A program made the translations under genes and the position numbers. Below the pieces are notes generated by a model. That model had not been told where the DNA came from and did no database searches. It worked only from the letters and a program-made list of their open reading frames with translations. A stretch of DNA of 5,620 nucleotides from JAVBQJ01 sp045585875 (GTDB taxonomy: Bacteria > Verrucomicrobiota > Lentisphaeria > Victivallales > Victivallaceae): assembly GCA_045585875.1 (NCBI GenBank), contig JAZMZH010000009.1, positions 1 to 5,620 of the forward strand, given 5' to 3'. Positions 5,353 to 5,620 of this stretch are shown here, one piece after another. The stretch's first letter is position 1, and every line of letters begins with the position of its first letter.

Positions 5353-5620
5353 ATGAAAATTCAAAGAGACCGTTGCCTCAGACAACTGATCGACCGGATC
5401 GACAACGGATTGATCAAAGTCGTCACCGGCATACGCCGCTGCGGGAAAAGTTTTCTGCTTTTCACTCTGTTCACGGACTACCTGAAGTCCATCGGGATCC
5501 CGGACGATCACATCATCCGGATCGCCCTGGACGACGACCTCAACGAAAAATACCGGGATCCGCATCTGCTGTCGGAGTATGTACGATCGCGCATTCGGGA
5601 TGCCGGAAAATATTTCATCC
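5353..5620 (+). CDS. AAA_14/DUF4143-type P-loop ATPase, N-terminal part (3' end outside window)
   Basis: Eighty-nine complete codons are visible. The N-terminus begins MKIQRDRCLRQLIDRI, followed by the strand LIKVVT and a Walker A loop GIRRCGKS at residues 26-33. The GxRRxGKS form is characteristic of the AAA_14 ATPases that usually carry a C-terminal DUF4143. An IIRIALDDDLNEKYRD segment follows, where this family typically has an xNxE/D stretch after beta2. The window ends at KYFI, just where the Walker B strand (hhhDEIQ in the family) should begin, so ATP hydrolysis competence cannot be judged here. Full-length members are about 380-450 residues and cytoplasmic. They are common, multicopy and poorly understood, and some have been likened to stress or defence ATPases. 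ATG 5353 is supported by GGGAGG 6 bases upstream and a strong promoter. The gene diverges from the rhamnosidase. Confidence 0.88.
   Translation, partial: MKIQRDRCLRQLIDRIDNGLIKVVTGIRRCGKSFLLFTLFTDYLKSIGIPDDHIIRIALDDDLNEKYRDPHLLSEYVRSRIRDAGKYFI

Overview
This is a 5.6 kb piece of a GC-rich bacterial chromosome. It is probably from a Gram-negative, polysaccharide-degrading organism. The combination of a GH78 alpha-L-rhamnosidase, an AAA_14/DUF4143-type ATPase, a secreted Ala/Pro-linker protein and high GC would suit a Lentisphaerota/Victivallis-like member of the PVC group. That assignment rests on gene style only and is low confidence. No tRNA, rRNA, CRISPR array or complete insertion sequence is visible.

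Layout. Positions 3-128 (+) hold the last 41 codons of a response-regulator receiver domain. After an 86-base gap comes a DUF1835-family protein of unknown function (215-997, +). A poly-T stretch and a good sigma70-type promoter then lead to an exported protein (1099-2043, +). It has a signal peptide, a probable beta-sandwich domain, an Ala/Pro linker and a C-terminal domain resembling a chagasin-type (I42) inhibitor fold. A clear rho-independent terminator closes that gene. Converging on it is a large intracellular GH78 alpha-L-rhamnosidase gene (2289-4835, -) with its own promoter and Shine-Dalgarno site. The 245 bases between these two genes hold the terminator and nothing else that I can support.

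The 517 bases between the rhamnosidase start and the last gene are the most structured non-coding part. From left to right they hold the rhamnosidase promoter (minus strand), an inverted repeat, and a 39-codon minus-strand remnant that reads like the C-terminus of a lost gene. Then come a near-perfect 40-bp palindrome, a strong promoter, and a second palindrome that shares an identical 27-bp segment with the first. The final gene (5353 to the window end, +) is the N-terminus of a P-loop ATPase of the AAA_14/DUF4143 type, cut off just before its expected Walker B strand.

How the parts relate. The rhamnosidase would cleave terminal L-rhamnose from imported oligosaccharides or glycosides in the cytoplasm. 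The exported protein may act in the periplasm or at the cell surface, but nothing ties it functionally to the rhamnosidase. The paired palindromes bracket the ATPase promoter, and the second begins at the predicted transcription start and ends in the ribosome-binding site. They therefore look like operators or an RNA regulatory hairpin controlling that ATPase, or like a dispersed palindromic repeat family. This is the part of the window most worth following up.
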